Positions 1-10,597 of a stretch of DNA of 64,000 nucleotides are shown here, in pieces. Source of the stretch: Okapia johnstoni. Lineage: Eukaryota; Chordata; Mammalia; Artiodactyla; Giraffidae. The position numbers were made by a program, and so were the translations under genes. Where the stretch lies: the NCBI GenBank assembly GCA_024291935.2, contig CM044321.1, positions 66,024,985-66,088,984 on the forward strand, read 5' to 3'. The notes beneath the pieces were generated by a model that did not search any database, was not told where the DNA came from, and saw nothing but the letters and a program-made list of their open reading frames with translations. Positions within the stretch are counted from its first letter, which is position 1; each line of letters begins with the position of its first letter.

Positions 1-169
1 GAAAGGATATTCCAAGTTGAGGCAACATCATGAGCGAAGATTCAAAAGCTTGAAACTGATTGATGTTATCAGGAAATAGCTAGTCGTAGAAAAAGCAAAG
101 AATTCACAAAGAAAGATAATGGGGATTGAAGTCAAAAAGAAAGATTCCTGCCAAGTACTTGTAATCTTT

Positions 170-900
170 TAATCTCATTCTAAAGAATTTTCATTCTGTT
201 CTCTAGAGGCAGTTGAGGTCCTTTGAAGATTTTTGAGGGAGAAAGAACCAGATACTGGAAATGAAATATTGCAGACATGGAAGTAATTGTGTTTGGTGGC
301 TGAATTTATATGGGGCTGGAATATAAGTGCAAATCAAATATAATATTGACATATCTATTTTGGAAGGCTAAGGTTAATGCAGGTGTGAATAATTGAAAAT
401 AAAGTACAGAGGGGGTCATCCTTAAGTGGAGGGATGCCCTAAGGAGGCAGTAGACATGCCACTCTGGAACTGTAGTGATGGAGGTGGAGATTGAATAGTT
501 TGGGTCTTTAAAATAGAGATTACTGTAATTATAGGAAAGAGTAATGAGAAAGAGGAAGACTAAGGATAGAACTTAAGGACATTTCTACATTGAAGAGGAG
601 GGCAAGGGAAGCTAGAAGAAGAAGAGGATTGACCAGAGACACGGTAGAAGCCCAGAGGGCAGTAGCATGGAAGCCAAGGAAGAAGCTGTGACTAAAGGGG
701 AAGGAGAGGTAGATATTTTAAAGCATTCCTGGGTGACTAGAACTGAGATGAGATCTTTGGGTTTGGCAAATAGGAGGACATATCTGAGAGGTCATGGAGA
801 GAATATTTTCAGTTGAGTGATGGAGTCAGAAGCCAGATTACAAAAGGTGAGTGTCAGATGAATAACAAGTAGCAAGTGTAAACTTTGAGAAGTGTGTAAA
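170..900 (-). mobile_element. Degraded L2-type LINE, antisense (tentative)
   Basis: Purine-rich text with the wording of an antisense L2 reverse-transcriptase region, such as the phrases around 450-490 and 630-690. It is heavily diverged, with no usable ORF and no clear ends. L2 is an ancient CR1-related LINE. The assignment rests on pattern recall only. Bases 1-170 show nothing recognisable. Confidence 0.4.
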
Positions 901-938
901 TTGAGGAAAGTGGCTATGGTGAAGCAGGGCAAGACATT

Positions 939-1172
939 AATTAAAAGGAAAGTGAAAGTGAAGTTTCTCAGTCATGTCCGATTTTCTGCGATCCCATGGA
1001 CTGTAGCCCACCAGGCCCCTCTGTCCATGGAATTTTTCAGGCAAGAGTACTGGAGTGGATTGCCATTTCCTTCTCCAGGTGATCTTCCTAACCCAGGGAT
1101 CGAACCTGGGTCTCCCACATTGCAGGTAGACACTTTACCATCTGAGCCACCATGGAAGCCAATTGAAAGGAA
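939..1172 (-). mobile_element. Bov-tA SINE with TSD
   Basis: A near full-length tRNA-derived ruminant SINE in reverse orientation. The tRNA-like head (GGCTTCC / GCCACC...GGAAGCC type) is at the right near 1150 and the GTGAAAGTGAAG-type tail is at the left near 951. The element occupies about 951-1160. It is flanked by 12-bp direct repeats with one mismatch, AATTAAAAGGAA at 939-950 and AATTGAAAGGAA at 1161-1172, as expected for LINE-driven insertion. Confidence 0.93.
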
Positions 1173-1617
1173 GAGCTGTATATTAAAGAGGGCAAGGTTA
1201 TCACAACAGACCAAGGTTAACACTTATGAGCAAGAAAGGGTTATAAAGGTGCTCAAATGAAGAGCATTCTAGTGGTGTGAGTACACGAACATCTTATGAA
1301 ACATTTCATAAAATGCTCACTCCCCTATATCCTATAGTCTCGGGAATTTCTCTCCCCCTTTTAGAGCATTTACCCTAGGTTCATGTTTTGAAACTTCTTT
1401 CATTCCTTTTTCTGGACTATTTGAAATATGTTAATTGCTCCTTTTGTTTATAAGGCATGTAGCCAAAGTAATTTCATAGATTTTTAACATTTAAATTATT
1501 TTTCATGTATCTATATATACACAAAAATTATTTTGTGTGTATATATATATATATATATGAAATGATTATTGTGAGAATTGGACTAACTAGATCCCAGGAG
1601 CTTTTAAAAAGCATATC

Positions 1618-1662
<45 letters not shown>

Positions 1663-1734
1663 GAAAATGACAAAATAGAAAGCAACCACTACTGCTATAA
1701 CTACAGCAACAGCAGCTACTGCTAAGATTTCTTT
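1173..1734. other. Repeat-poor AT-rich stretch with TA microsatellites
   Basis: No gene or recognisable dispersed repeat. It contains (AT)9 at 1541-1558 and a longer TA run at 1618-1661, listed separately. Confidence 0.6.
1618..1661. repeat. (TA)n microsatellite
   Basis: An uninterrupted alternating TA tract of about 44 bp. A second tract, (AT)9, lies 60 bp upstream at 1541-1558. Both are likely length-polymorphic. Confidence 0.97.
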
Positions 1735-2072
1735 TACTTTGTGCTAGGACAGTGCTAAGAGCTTTCAATGGATTATCTCATTGAATCCCCCCACAGTGGT
1801 ATGAGGCAGGGACTACTAAGGTCTTCATTTTACAGATGTAGAAACTATATCTAGGGAGGCTAAGTTGCCCAAGGTCACAGAGTTTATGAGCGGTAAAATG
1901 ACATGGCCCTAGAGGAGGGCATGGCAACCCACTCCAGTATCCTTGCCTAGAGAAACCCATGGACAGATGAGCCTGGCAGGCAATGGTCCGTAGGGTTGCA
2001 AAGAGTAGGACATGACTGAAGCGACTTACCATGCACACGTACAAAATGATATGACAGAGACTGATGCTGTAC
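1735..2072 (-). mobile_element. MIR SINE, antisense, split by a Bov-tA
   Basis: The reverse complement of the MIR core is clear: GCTAAGAGCTTTCAATGGAT, then the ATTTTACAGATG segment and TTGCCCAAGGTCACAGAG near 1866-1884. The MIR is interrupted at 1906-2042 by a Bov-tA fragment and resumes at about 2054. This gives a clean age order, with the MIR older than the Bov-tA. Confidence 0.8.
1895..2053 (+). mobile_element. 5'-truncated Bov-tA SINE with TSD
   Basis: The 3' half of Bov-tA (GGCAACCCACTCCAGTATCC...GACATGACTGAAGCGACTTA) lies at about 1906-2042. The direct repeats AAAATGACATG (1895-1905) and AAAATGATATG (2043-2053) differ at one base. The tRNA-like head is missing. Confidence 0.9.
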
Positions 2073-2245
2073 TTTTTTTTTTTTTTGAAGAACAAGATTT
2101 ATTCTTTATAAGTCATGAAGGGTACATGGCATGTTCAAGAGTCACACAATAAGGTTGAGAGGAGAGAGAAAGAATGCAAATCTGGGGCTCTGTCTTTATT
2201 GACATCAATGGATGGGCTGTCTAGGGTTTCCAGGGTTAACTCTTT
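2073..2245 (-). pseudogene. Candidate processed retrocopy 3' end
   Basis: On the minus strand an AATAAA hexamer (2098-2103 on the plus strand) lies 11 nt before a run of 14 A (T14 at 2073-2086). That is the layout of a polyadenylated transcript end. The roughly 150 bp upstream on that strand resemble a 3' UTR. I cannot name a parent gene and found no clear TSD. An ancient LTR or LINE end is an alternative. Confidence 0.3.
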
Positions 2246-2350
2246 ATTGACAATTTTATTTTATTATTATTATTTTTTTATTTATCTATTTGTTAACTTT
2301 ACAATATTGTATTTGTTTTGCCATACATTGACATGAATCCACCATGGGTG
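2246..2350 (-). mobile_element. Ruminant L1 3' end, antisense, short
   Basis: A T-rich start, then TTTACAATATTGTATTTGTT and TTTGCCATACATTGACATGA. This is the opening of the reverse-complemented 3' end of ruminant L1. The same text recurs at 19239 and 32680. Only about 100 bp is present. Confidence 0.75.
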
Positions 2351-3284
2351 TACATGATGCTTTGTAAAGGTTATTGTTTTAATAATAAATGTTTATTCCA
2401 GGCTAGTGGTAAGTTTAGAAAAATGCCTTCGAATAGCTGGTTCCCTCACAGAAAAAGTCAGGTTTCCAATGGTGCAATAGAGCAGACAGCAATACCTACA
2501 TGGAGGGAATCCATCCAAGGTCAAAGATGAACTGCTTATCCTACTTCAGCCAAAAAAGGTCATTGCAGAGGTACTGATCTGAATGCATTCCCCCTTTTTC
2601 TGGCAGACAAGAAGCAGGCAGTATTAAAATACATGAGAATATACTTTGGAAGAAGAGTTGGTAAAGGAGAGGAGTGGCTATAATGAGGTAAAGAAATGTG
2701 TCAGTGGACAGAATCATAGAAGACATAAGCCAGGCAGATCACATACCTGGAAATAAATGTTGATAAGGAAAGGTGCAAAGAGTTTGTTATGTAGGAAAGA
2801 AAGAATTTGTAGCTTCCAATTAAGCAGCTGCTGGTCTTCTGGGTCCCACCTTAGCCCTTTTGCATTCATTGCCTGGCAACCACACTTAAATTGCAAAGCC
2901 CCTTCACCTTCTGTTAGTGGCCCTTGAGGTCAGGAGTCTCTGGGTCCAAATTTTGAGAATGAACTCTGTCCCTAGTGCTGCTCTAGGTCAGGATTGATCT
3001 TAAAGTGTGAGTGAAATCATCGAAGAACACTTTGATTATGATTTATAAGGTTGCAGTCAAGGGCCCACGATGAATGGTTTTCATCTTCAGCAGTCTAAAC
3101 TGAACACTTTTTTATGTTTCCACATTTTATTAGTTCCGACTCACCAAAATATACCTGATAATTGATTCATTTTATTTTATTGTCAGCTTTGTTTCCTTTT
3201 CACGTCTCTGCAAGGACCTTCTTTATCCTTGTGGTAATTTGAAATTGAAAGGTTGTATGAGAATTTAACTATTAGTAATAATGA
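2351..3284. other. No recognised gene or repeat
   Basis: Mixed-composition sequence without a supportable ORF. The part up to about 2900 could be the continuation of the candidate retrocopy or an old LTR, but I cannot identify it. Confidence 0.5.
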
Positions 3285-3385
3285 TACTACCTTGTATTTA
3301 TACAGACATTCTTACAATTCAAAGTGATTGCATATCTATTACCTCATTTGATCTCAGTTGAAATGAATAATGGGGATTCTGTGCC
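3285..3385 (-). mobile_element. Possible MIR fragment
   Basis: Weak match to an MIR-type core (the phrase around 3335-3360, ATTACCTCATTTGATCTCAG). Short and diverged. Confidence 0.3.
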
Positions 3386-5440
3386 CTTAGAGGACCAATT
3401 TCCGAGCTCTCTTTAAAGAAATTAGTGAGACTCAGCCATTTCTATAATACTATCGTACAGCACAAAAGAATTTCCAGGACTTTATAATCTATGTTGTTTT
3501 CCTTTAAAAGCGTTAATTCTTATTTCTTTTTAAAATGAATATATGCCAACAAAGCATAATTTTTATGTTTCAGAACTGAATATTGTAGCTATGTTATACC
3601 TAATAACAGAATTTTCTAATTTCCTGGAGCATTTTTCGAAAGTCAGATATTCTAACACAAATATGTTTTATTTTTCAAACTCATCTCACTTGCATTTTGT
3701 AACATCATGGACCATTTCACTTTGGTAATTAAAAATGCCTTTGAATTTCAGAACTAAACAGTAATAAAATTATTAGTCATCTGCTTATTTTTGGCATTCA
3801 CTTAATTTAAGACAATCTGAATGCATTTTCCCTAATTGCATTTGCAACTTACCAAGTAGGAGTTGGGGGTAAATATCCATAGTTTTAATATACAAATGTC
3901 TCATAATAATTCATTTAAAATAATAGAGATCTTCTTTAATATGTGAATCTGCCATTTTCTACTTCCTATATTGAAATAGTTTACTTTTACTTGTCTCAAA
4001 AGTTATAAGAATAAAAAAGGATAAAACCAGGATTGGAGGAAAGTGTCTCCTTAAACCGATTTTCTGAGGTTTAAGTGAAATTTATGCTTTGAATAAATTT
4101 GGATCTAGTAAGTATTATCTTATGAGGATAATTATCTTTATTTCTTGATTTTTTTCTTCCCTAACTTCCAACCCCCACACTTGGAAATGACTACCTCATA
4201 AGGAATATGGAACTTGCCATGTTGGATTTCTTTTTAATAATAATTTGTATACATTGTGTAACTCTAAAATATTTACAATGGCCTTTATTTAGGTAAATGT
4301 CTCATTCCATTTTACTAAGGAAACCCATGTACTTTATGTATAGCTATAATTTAGAGTAATTTTTAAACATTCTAAGATATGATCAAAGTTAGTTATCAAT
4401 TTTTTAAGCTCTAATTTTATTCATCTCTCTCTCTTTCTGATTGCTCACTTATTTATTTGGCCCTGGCACTTAATATATATGTCATGTTTTAATTTTAATT
4501 GGCTTCTAGTCTGGACCAGACAGTCTTAGGATACCACAGTTGTTCTAGATTTTCATCCACAGTTAAAATTCATTCCAAAATCGTATTATTACTAAAAATC
4601 CTCTAGGTAGTTCTGGTTGATTCTGGATCATCATTGAGCCCTCCAACCAAAGACTTCACAACCTTGACTCACTTCAGAATCCTGTGACTTACCTGCCAGG
4701 AAGGATCCCTTGGACGGTTCTATAAGAATATTCATCCAGGAGGTTTTTTATCTAATCCAAATCCAGACTCTAGTCAGGATAGTGGTCAAGAATATCCCAA
4801 ATCAATGAACATCCTTTGGTCAGCTGTAAGGTTAGCATTTTCTTTCTTCTTGTTTGATTATTTACTTTCTTACCATTTGCTTAACCCCCAAAGAAAGAAA
4901 AGAAAAAGAAAATTTAAAAATACAAACTAGTGGGCAAATTTTTATCTGAAGCCTTTCTTTATTAGAGTATTGCCAGACTTCAAAATGGATTCTGCTTGAA
5001 TTTTGTCTGGTGCAACAAACAATGGGACATTTAAAAATACAAAGCCTTCCTTAACCAAGTCTCCAAAAACTTTCCTCACTCATCATATGAAAAGATGAAT
5101 TTAAATAAAATTTTACTTTTATCTTTGACAGTTATTCGTCAATGTTTTTAATTTTCATTTTAAAATTTTAATCAATTGCATATTATCAATAATTTTAAAA
5201 ACCTAGGAGATAATTTTAATACCATCATTATCACTATAAGAGAAATTTTTAAAGGAAAATTTTAAAACTTAAAAACCTATGTTTGTATATTTATTTTTGC
5301 TTCAGAAATATGAATGTGTTCAATAAAAAGCTTTCTGTTGATCTCTCTTTACATTAGGATACAATTAGGATGGGTAGGTGGGATAGATCTCAAGGAAAAG
5401 AAACACTATAATATTTCCAGCTGATGGATGTTTTCACCTC
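3386..5440. other. 2-kb AT-rich stretch, no gene or repeat recognised
   Basis: Read on both strands. There are only short stop-limited ORFs and no splice-flanked coding exon. The segment 4500-4800 is less AT-rich and could be an old element, but nothing in it is diagnostic. Confidence 0.5.
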
Positions 5441-5835
5441 TTCATTATGAAAATTTTCAAACCTATAAAAAATTAGAAAGAGTAAAAATAAACCCTTATG
5501 TAACTGTCTTCCAGCTAACTCATGCCAATCCTGTTTCATCTGTAATCTGGCGCACATTTCCCCAAGCTATATTATTCTGAAGCAAATTTAAGACATCTGT
5601 GTCAACTCATCAGTAAATATTTTAATATATATCTCTCAGCAATAAGGACTTAAAAAAAAAACATAAACACAATATCATTATCACCCCTAAAATTATCAAT
5701 AATTTTTAGTATCATCAAATACCCAGTAAGTGGTTGTATTTCCAATACAGAATTTTTTTTAAGTTTGTTTAAATCAGGAAACAAATAAAGTCCACATAGA
5801 AAATTGGTTTTCTAGCTCTTAAGTCTCTTAAAATA
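5441..5835 (-). mobile_element. Ancient L1-type 3' end, antisense (tentative)
   Basis: The order of phrases fits a remembered antisense end of an old mammalian L1: a 'cataAAAATTAGAAAGAGTA'-like start, the 'ATCCTGTTTCATCTGTAATC' block near 5527, 'TAAGACATCTGTGTCAACTC' near 5590 and an 'AAGGACTTAAAAA' block near 5645. A related fragment lies at 15385-15640. Confidence 0.4.
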
Positions 5836-6104
5836 TAGATTCTATCTTCCCCCTTTCTTTTTCTCTCTCTTAACTTTTTTCCTTATTAAATTATTGTTGA
5901 AAAACATTGTGTTCTGTAGAGCTTCAAACAGACTGGACTTTGATGATTCCATTTAACATATTCCTTTGTTCTCTGTATTCCCTGTAAATTGGTAGGTAGT
6001 TGGATCTAGAAGCATAAATAGATTGTGGGTCAATACTTTTTGGTGAGATTACCTCATACATTGCATTGTCTTCCTCCATTAGGATTCACCTAATATTTTC
6101 TTTT

Positions 6105-6308
6105 TTAAAGATTTTTTTTGACATGGACCATTTTTAAGCTGTTTATTGAATTTGTTACAATATTGCTTCTGTTTTATGTTTTGAGTATTTTTTTTTTTTT
6201 TTTTTGGTCCTGAGGTGTGTGGGGTCCTAGCTCTTGGATCAGGGATCAGACCCACATGCCTTGCATTGAAAGGCAAAGTATTAACCACTGGACTGCCAGG
6301 GAAGTCCC
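6105..6308 (-). mobile_element. CHR-2-type SINE, antisense
   Basis: A cetartiodactyl tRNA-derived SINE in reverse. The A/T-rich tail side begins near 6105. A T-run follows at 6190-6205, then GTGTGTGGGGTCCTAGCTCT. The element closes with ACCACTGGACTGCCAGGGAA at about 6285-6304. It was not trimmed to exact ends. Confidence 0.8.
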
Positions 6309-6525
6309 AGAGGCACGTAATTAGATATTAACCCTTTCAATGTGATATGCCACAAATATTATTTTCCCAATTTGTCATTTGACCTTTTATTTTACTTCAT
6401 TTTTTAAGAGTGAGCAATGGTGGAAATCAAATTGCTATGGAATGTAGATCCCACTGGATGCATTGAAAAGAGTGATGTCACAATTTCATTATAAAGTATA
6501 GTATTTACAATATGTGTGGGCATGA

Positions 6526-6741
6526 GTGCTCAGTTGCTCAGTCATGTCTGACTCTGTGACCCTATGGACTCTAGCCCACCAGGCTCCTCTGTCCGTGGGA
6601 TTTTCCCAGCAAGAATACTGGGGAGTGGGTTGCCATTTCTTCCTCCAGGGGATCTTCCCAATCCAGGGATCAAACCCACCTTTCCTGCATCTCCTGCATT
6701 ACAGGTGAATTCTTTACCACTGAGCCACTAGGGAAGCCCTG
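6526..6741 (-). mobile_element. Full-length Bov-tA SINE
   Basis: A complete reverse-oriented Bov-tA: tail side CTCAGTTGCTCAGTCATGTC at about 6533, body GTGGGTTGCCATTTCTTCCT and head GAGCCACTAGGGAAGCC at 6722-6738. No convincing TSD was found. Confidence 0.92.
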
Positions 6742-6822
6742 TTTACATATTGCATGACTTATATCCTTCACTGCTATTTAAATGTATAGTGAAATTTTTT
6801 AGATAGGCAACTTTAAAAAGCA

Positions 6823-6947
6823 TCAGTTCAGTTCAGTTCAGTTCAGTTCAGTCACTCAGTCGTGTCCGACTTTTTGCTACCCCATGGACTGCAGCACTCC
6901 AGGCTCCCCTGTCCATCACCAACTCTTGGAGCCTGCTCAAACTCATG
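6823..6947 (-). mobile_element. BovB LINE 3' end, short
   Basis: It begins with five CAGTT units (the reverse complement of the GAACT-rich BovB tail), then CACTCAGTCGTGTCCGACTT and CTGTCCATCACCAACTCTTG. The copy stops at the point where a BOV-A2 SINE has inserted. Normal BovB text does not resume after the SINE, so this copy was 5'-truncated here. Confidence 0.88.
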
Positions 6948-7227
6948 TGCTGCTGCTGCTGCTAAGTCGCTTCAGTCGTGTCCGACTCTGTGCGACCCTC
7001 TGTGCAGCCCTCCAGGCTGTCGCAGGATTCTCCAGGCAAGAACACTGGAGTGGGTTGCCATTTCCTTCTCCAGTGCATGAAAGGGAAAAGTGAAAGTGAA
7101 GTCGCTCAGTCGTGTCCGACTCTTAGCGACCCCATGGACTGTAGCCTACCAGGCTCCTCCATTCATGGGATTTTCCAGGCAAGAATACTGGAGTGGGGTG
7201 CCATTGCCTTCTCCCTCAAACTCATGT
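6936..7227 (-). mobile_element. BOV-A2 SINE with 13-bp perfect TSD
   Basis: A dimeric BOV-A2 in reverse. The (TGC)n side is at 6949-6964, then two related monomers, each with the TCGTGTCCGACTCT and GGCAAGAA-ACTGGAGTGG blocks, joined by the GAAAAGTGAAAGTGAAGTCG linker near 7085-7103. The element is 6949-7214. The perfect direct repeat CTCAAACTCATGT lies at 6936-6948 and 7215-7227, and its first copy is within or at the end of a BovB tail. Confidence 0.95.
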
Positions 7228-7379
7228 AGTATCATATAATTTTTTTCAAAATTCTTTTAGGAGTTTCTGATGAGGTACCCGAGGAACAACATTTGAAAGT
7301 TTTAGGTCCTCATCAATAATTTCAGTAGTTTGACACTCACAGAATAAGAGCCTGTCAGGTATCAGGAAAGATGATGTGA

Positions 7380-7564
7380 CTTTGTAGTCTAAAAGTGTGA
7401 AGTTCTAACTCTGTCAGTCACTACAGGCAAGTTACAGACCTCTTTGAGCCTCAGTTTCACCATAAACAATATATGGAGACAATAATGTACCTTCCACATT
7501 GAGTCATTATGAAGATTAAGTGATAATGTTAATGTGTTTACAATATAATAAACCATAAATATTT
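7380..7564 (+). mobile_element. MIR SINE
   Basis: MIR order is preserved: a tRNA-like head with AACTCTGTCAGTCACTACAG, then GAGCCTCAGTTTCACCATAA near 7446 and the ATTATGAAGATTAAGTGATA segment near 7507. It is directly followed by a Bov-tA insertion. Confidence 0.7.
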
Positions 7565-7800
7565 TCATACTGCTCAAAGTGAAAGTGAAGTCGCTCAGTC
7601 ATGTCCGACTCTTTGCAACCCCATGGACTGTAGCCTGCACCAGGCTCCTCCATCCATGGGATTTTCCTGACAAGAGTACTGGAGTGGGTTGCCATTTCCT
7701 CCTCCAGGGGATCTTCCCAACCCAGGGATTGAACCCAGGTCTCCTGCACTGCAGGCAGACGCTTTACCCTCTGAGCCACCAGGGAAGCTCTCATACTGCT
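7565..7800 (-). mobile_element. Full-length Bov-tA SINE with perfect TSD
   Basis: A complete reverse-oriented Bov-tA at 7575-7790, with its tail side (AAAGTGAAAGTGAAGTCGCT) at 7577 and head (GAGCCACCAGGGAAGCTC) near 7773-7790. The perfect 10-bp TSD TCATACTGCT lies at 7565-7574 and 7791-7800. Confidence 0.96.
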
Positions 7801-8581
7801 TAGGTTGTTAGAAAAACAAAGGTATAGTTTACCTTACCAGACTATGAATTATTTAGGATCAAATTACTTCCCTCTGATTTTTCTACTTCCTTTTCATAGC
7901 CTGCATAAAAATCTAAAGAAGCTATTACATGCTAGTATAATGATGTTCGGAATGCCATTCATTCATTTAATAGTATGCCTCTATGTATATTATGGGCTTA
8001 TATTATATTCATCAGGCACTATGCTAATTGTAGAGAGTCAAAGATAAGATATGATCCCCACCCTTTAGGAACTAATCATGAACTAAGAGAAGCTATACCA
8101 GGTAAACAAATGTATAGCCAGTACTTGGCTATTTTTGCTGTGACAGAGGTATGCAATCATTGGTTGCTGGAGCACAGAGCTCTTAATTCAATCTGAGACA
8201 GTCAACATTTTCCAATCAGATAATAAGATAAACTATAAAGAAGGAATAGAAGTTAGCATAATGACAAAGATATTCTAGAAAGAGGAAACAGAATGGACTT
8301 GGCCAGGACTAAATTGAACCCCAGGACTGTAGGGAAACCACAGTGTAAATAATTTGTTTACACTTATTCTCTGCAGTGTTAGATCAGCTTCTCACTTAAA
8401 GAGCCCCAGCTCCCTCCTTCACATACACGTGACTCTATACTATCCTAAATGAACTAGAAAGCTGAGCTGCTGAGGGCATTTCCTGGATGCATTTTTGCTG
8501 CATGATGAATTGTTTCATGTCTTAGTTTTCAGTACTGAGCAATAAAGCTGCACTGAGTTATATAGCAGCATTAGTATACAC
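7801..8581. other. No gene; one weak ancient repeat
   Basis: Bases 7975-8110 resemble the 'size-and-stock' block seen in old L2/MIR-like repeats (AGGCACTATGCTAATTGTAG). Similar weak blocks occur at 38935-39035 and 40840-40930. The rest is unassigned. Confidence 0.4.
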
Positions 8582-8833
8582 CCATGGTTCTCAACTGAGT
8601 GATTTTCTTCCTCTGCTCCTGCTAAAGGACAGTTGGCAATGCCTGGAAACATTTTGGCTTGTATTAATACAAGTAACAGTTTAGGGGAATATACCAACAG
8701 CATCTGGTTGATAGGGAGGAGGGATGCTGCTAAACATCTACAATGCTCAGGACAGCTCCTCACCCCATCCCCACCACTATGACAAAATAGTTGCAGCCTC
8801 AAATGTCAATAGTGCCAAGGCTGAGAAATTCTG
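8582..8833 (+). mobile_element. MER20 (hAT-Charlie DNA transposon fossil)
   Basis: A nearly complete, non-autonomous hAT element. It opens with ATGGTTCTCAACTGAGTGAT, then GGACAGTTGGCAATGCCTGG, GGATGCTGCTAAACATCTAC and AATGTCAATAGTGCCAAGGC, and closes with CTGAGAAATTCTG. The ends form the expected imperfect terminal inverted repeat (GGTTCTCAAC against CTGAGAAATTC). The 8-bp TSD is no longer convincing. MER20 copies have been reported as regulatory elements in placental mammals; nothing here shows activity. Confidence 0.87.
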
Positions 8834-10089
8834 GCATGTGTTTTTCTTTTTTAATGACTGAATTTTAGAAAAATAATGACAAGCTGATGGCAAAGTTCTA
8901 AATAAAAAAGACTTGTTATAAAAAGTAAACAAAAACAACAAAAAAGACTGGCTCAATCCATTTGAGATTATAGGTTAAAAAAGAAAGGCATGATCTCTTT
9001 TATAATTTGGTGAAAGATGAGTATGTAATATAAGTTCATTTTCTGGCCTTTTGTTTTAAAAATGAATTCATCAATATAGAATATTGAATCTTTCTATGAA
9101 AACTGGCTTTATATAAACCACCTACAATAAAAGACTATTCTTTCTGTATAGTTAACCTCATTTCCTATTTTAGTTATGAGGAAAACAGTAAATTTAGGTT
9201 AGAAGTGTCTCTAATGCTGCTTGGTTTATTAATGCCACAAAGATTCGTGTCTGTTTCGAAAAAAAAATCCTTGAATGTTTCTAAGGAAGGTCATTTTGTT
9301 TTACCAGAAAAAATTAAAATATGTTTTCATTACAGATAGGCATAAAATCAGATGGTCACATGCCTTTTCCCCCACAGAGCCAAAAAAAAAGCAGGGAGCT
9401 AATGTGACTGAATAGTGAATGTATGCACTCTGGTAATCAATCACTTCTAAAACACAGTTGTGCACATGTTATATTTTAGAATGGAAAGAACATTCTGAGG
9501 GAGATATCCCTCCCCATTCTAGAAGCAGAACTTGCAATGTGAACCCAGCAAGTAAAAAAGGAATTGAGAGCTTTCTTAAATTGATCTGTGTGCTTAGAAG
9601 CTAAGAATGAAATATTGTGATTCAGCCATCACGGTCATGCATTTTGAGGAATCAGCGGCTGCCCTGCATGGCTGGTTTCTATTTTTGCATCACACAGGAA
9701 GATCTTTGTAACACATCACTGAAGACAGATCTCTGCCTCTTTGTGTGTGACTATAGGGTGAAGGCAGTTTCATACTCTTTGTCTTTTCCTATGAAAAAAC
9801 AGAAACGCTTTCTGTATATTTTTAGATCAACCTAACACTGCCTTGTTAAAAACAGTACAGCTGGTGTCTTATGAACAGCATCTCCCTTCATTTCCATCTT
9901 GCTTGGAATTATTCAGGATGCTTATGGTCAGGTGACCAGGGTCCTATTTCTGGCTCGGTCATTAGCTCCTTGTACAGGATTAGACTAATCTTAAAACAGA
10001 TATCTCAATTTCCTCCTAGGTAAAGTGGAATAAAAATGCCTGCCTTTACTATCACACAGATTCTCGTGTGCAACTAATACTTATAAACT
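8834..10089. other. Repeat-poor stretch
   Basis: No recognisable mobile element or exon. A 72-codon open frame at 9617-9835 has no family resemblance that I can see and no supporting context. Confidence 0.5.
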
Positions 10090-10220
10090 TCTATTAGATT
10101 TTTTCTGTCCCCTCACTAGTATCATCTCTTCACCAGTGTTTCCACTTCACAATCATGTATGCAATGTCTATGGAAGTACCTAGTAAATGCCATTCCTTAT
10201 ACAGTTGTTGGATGAAATGT
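10090..10220 (+). mobile_element. Possible L2 3' end
   Basis: It has the flavour of an L2 3' terminus (the CCCTCACTAG block, then a 'tagtaaatgcc' block and GTTGGATGAAATG at the end). Short and diverged. Confidence 0.4.
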
Positions 10221-10301
10221 AAGTTATTCCAGTTTTATAATTATTCCTATCAGTACTGAAGGTGAAGGGGACTCCATGTTAGCCAGTATTTCAGTGAGTC
10301 T

Positions 10302-10591
10302 GTAGGCCAAACAGAGAAGGCAATGGCACCCCACTCCAGTACTCTTGCCTGGAGAATCCCATGGATGGAGGAGCATGGTGGGCTGCAGTACATGGGGTCG
10401 CTGAGGGTCGGGCACAACTGAGCGACTTCACTTTCACTTTTCACTTTCACACATTGGAGAAGGAAATGGCAACCCACTCCAGTGTCCTTGCCTGGAGAAT
10501 CCCAGGGACGAGGAGCCTGGCGGGCTTCCGTCTATGGGGTCGCACAGAGTTGGCCACGACTGAAGCGACTTAGCAGCAGCAGTAGGCCAAA
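10302..10591 (+). mobile_element. BOV-A2 SINE with perfect TSD
   Basis: Two Bov-A monomers joined by a CTTTCACTTTTCACTTTCAC linker at about 10432-10451, ending in AGCAGCAGCAG near 10572-10582. The element is about 10312-10581. The perfect 10-bp TSD GTAGGCCAAA lies at 10302-10311 and 10582-10591. It sits only 7 bp left of the TSD of the 5'-inverted BovB. Confidence 0.95.
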
Positions 10592-10597
10592 ATCTCT

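Noticed and set aside
9617..9835. 72-codon frame in repeat-poor DNA
   Set aside because: No recognisable domain, no conserved context, and a length expected by chance in a 64-kb window.
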